A stretch of 5,190 nt of DNA, taken from positions 1 to 5,190 of the forward strand of contig JBGCEI010000039.1 of NCBI GenBank assembly GCA_045106295.1. Direction: 5' to 3'. Positions 4,706-5,190 of the stretch are shown here, piece after piece. Numbering within the stretch: position 1 is the first letter of the stretch; every line of letters begins with the position of its first letter. Position numbers and translations under genes: made by a program. Origin of the DNA: WTJX01 sp045106295 (lineage in GTDB: Bacteria; Bacteroidota; Bacteroidia; Cytophagales; JAAEPT01). Under the pieces are notes generated by a model. It had not been told where the DNA came from. It made no database searches and worked only from the letters and a program-made list of their open reading frames with translations.

Positions 4706-5190
4706 CCGAAAGAAAGAATACATATTTTGCCTCAGACCTACATTTAGGTGCTCCTACCTATGAAAAAAGTAGAGAACGTGAAGTTCTTTTTGTGCAATGG
4801 TTAGACAGCATAGAACCAACGGCTAAAGAAATTTATTTATTAGGTGATGTATTTGATTTTTGGTTTGAATTCAAATCTACTATTCCCAAAGGATATGCTC
4901 GTTTACAAGGAAAACTAGCTGAACTGACAGATAAAGGGATTCCTATTTACTGGATGAAGGGCAACCACGATATGTGGATGTTTGGATACCTAGAAAAAGA
5001 ACTGGGTGTTCAAATCATTGATCAACCAGTTTTAAAAACATTTGGAGACAAACAGTTTTACTTGGCTCATGGAGATGGACTAGGTCCAAAACAAAGAACA
5101 TACAAACTGATTAGGAAATTTTCTAGAAGTTGTTTCGCTCAACGGTTGTTCGCCTTTTTGCACCCTACGTTTGGTCTGTGGTTGGCGTCC
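4702..5190 (+). CDS. lpxH: UDP-2,3-diacylglucosamine diphosphatase LpxH, 5' part
   Basis: 163 codons are present, open at the right edge, out of an expected 240-260. The protein is a calcineurin-like metallophosphoesterase. Visible metal-site motifs are SDLHLG (Asp12, His14), LLGDVFDFW (Asp49, with Asp52), KGNHD (Asn88, His89) and LAHGDG (His123). The final GH-H motif lies beyond the window. The order and the VFDFWFE and HGDGLG contexts match LpxH, which cleaves UDP-2,3-diacylglucosamine to lipid X and UMP in lipid A synthesis, on the cytoplasmic face of the inner membrane. A distant relative such as LpxG, or another phosphoesterase, is less likely. The start is TTG at 4702, giving MSERKNTYFASDLHLG: the first strand must begin within a few residues, the TAA at 4697-4699 is only 2 nt upstream, and the first in-frame ATG is residue 85. 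Almost certainly cotranscribed with the methyltransferase. Confidence 0.88.
   Translation, partial: MSERKNTYFASDLHLGAPTYEKSREREVLFVQWLDSIEPTAKEIYLLGDVFDFWFEFKSTIPKGYARLQGKLAELTDKGIPIYWMKGNHDMWMFGYLEKELGVQIIDQPVLKTFGDKQFYLAHGDGLGPKQRTYKLIRKFSRSCFAQRLFAFLHPTFGLWLAS

Noticed and set aside
4545..4763. 72-codon open frame on the plus strand
   Set aside because: It overlaps the methyltransferase 3' end and the lpxH start in another frame; both of those show clear family motifs and this one shows none.

Overview
This is an AT-rich, gene-dense bacterial window with every gene on the + strand. It looks like a member of the Bacteroidota. No start codon has a convincing Shine-Dalgarno sequence. The class I methyltransferase at 3932-4699 and the short RsmI-like methylase at 1160-1864 resemble protein types I know from that phylum, and lpxH implies a Gram-negative outer membrane. 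I cannot assign a genus; a flavobacterium-like or cytophaga-like relative is a guess.

Layout, left half: the 3' end of purK (purine synthesis, 2-196); an 89-nt spacer holding a heptad repeat array; a YbfF-type alpha/beta hydrolase (286-1056); a 103-nt spacer ending in an octamer repeat array; a short tetrapyrrole-methylase-fold SAM methyltransferase (1160-1864); and a 40-nt gap. These genes start with ATG and are loosely spaced.

Layout, right half: metK (1905-3107), map (3117-3923), a class I SAM methyltransferase (3932-4699) and the 5' part of lpxH (4702 to the window end). Gaps here are 9, 8 and 2 nt, which strongly suggests one operon. The three genes after metK start with TTG, GTG and TTG. 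The lpxH start is easy to miss because the gene runs off the window and lacks an ATG.

Functional links: MetK makes S-adenosylmethionine (SAM) from methionine, Map releases methionine from new proteins, and two SAM-dependent methyltransferases flank the pair. This reads as a methionine/SAM neighbourhood joined to lipid A synthesis. The link is inferred from gene order.

I see no CRISPR array, phage, insertion sequence, toxin-antitoxin or defence genes, and no gene-free stretch over 300 bases. The genes are largely housekeeping. The unusual points are the gene junctions (start codons able to pair with the preceding stop region), an A17 tract inside a coding sequence, short repeat arrays ending 2-3 nt before two start codons, and a partly degraded cysteine motif in the class I methyltransferase. 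I do not see a clear new multi-gene system.
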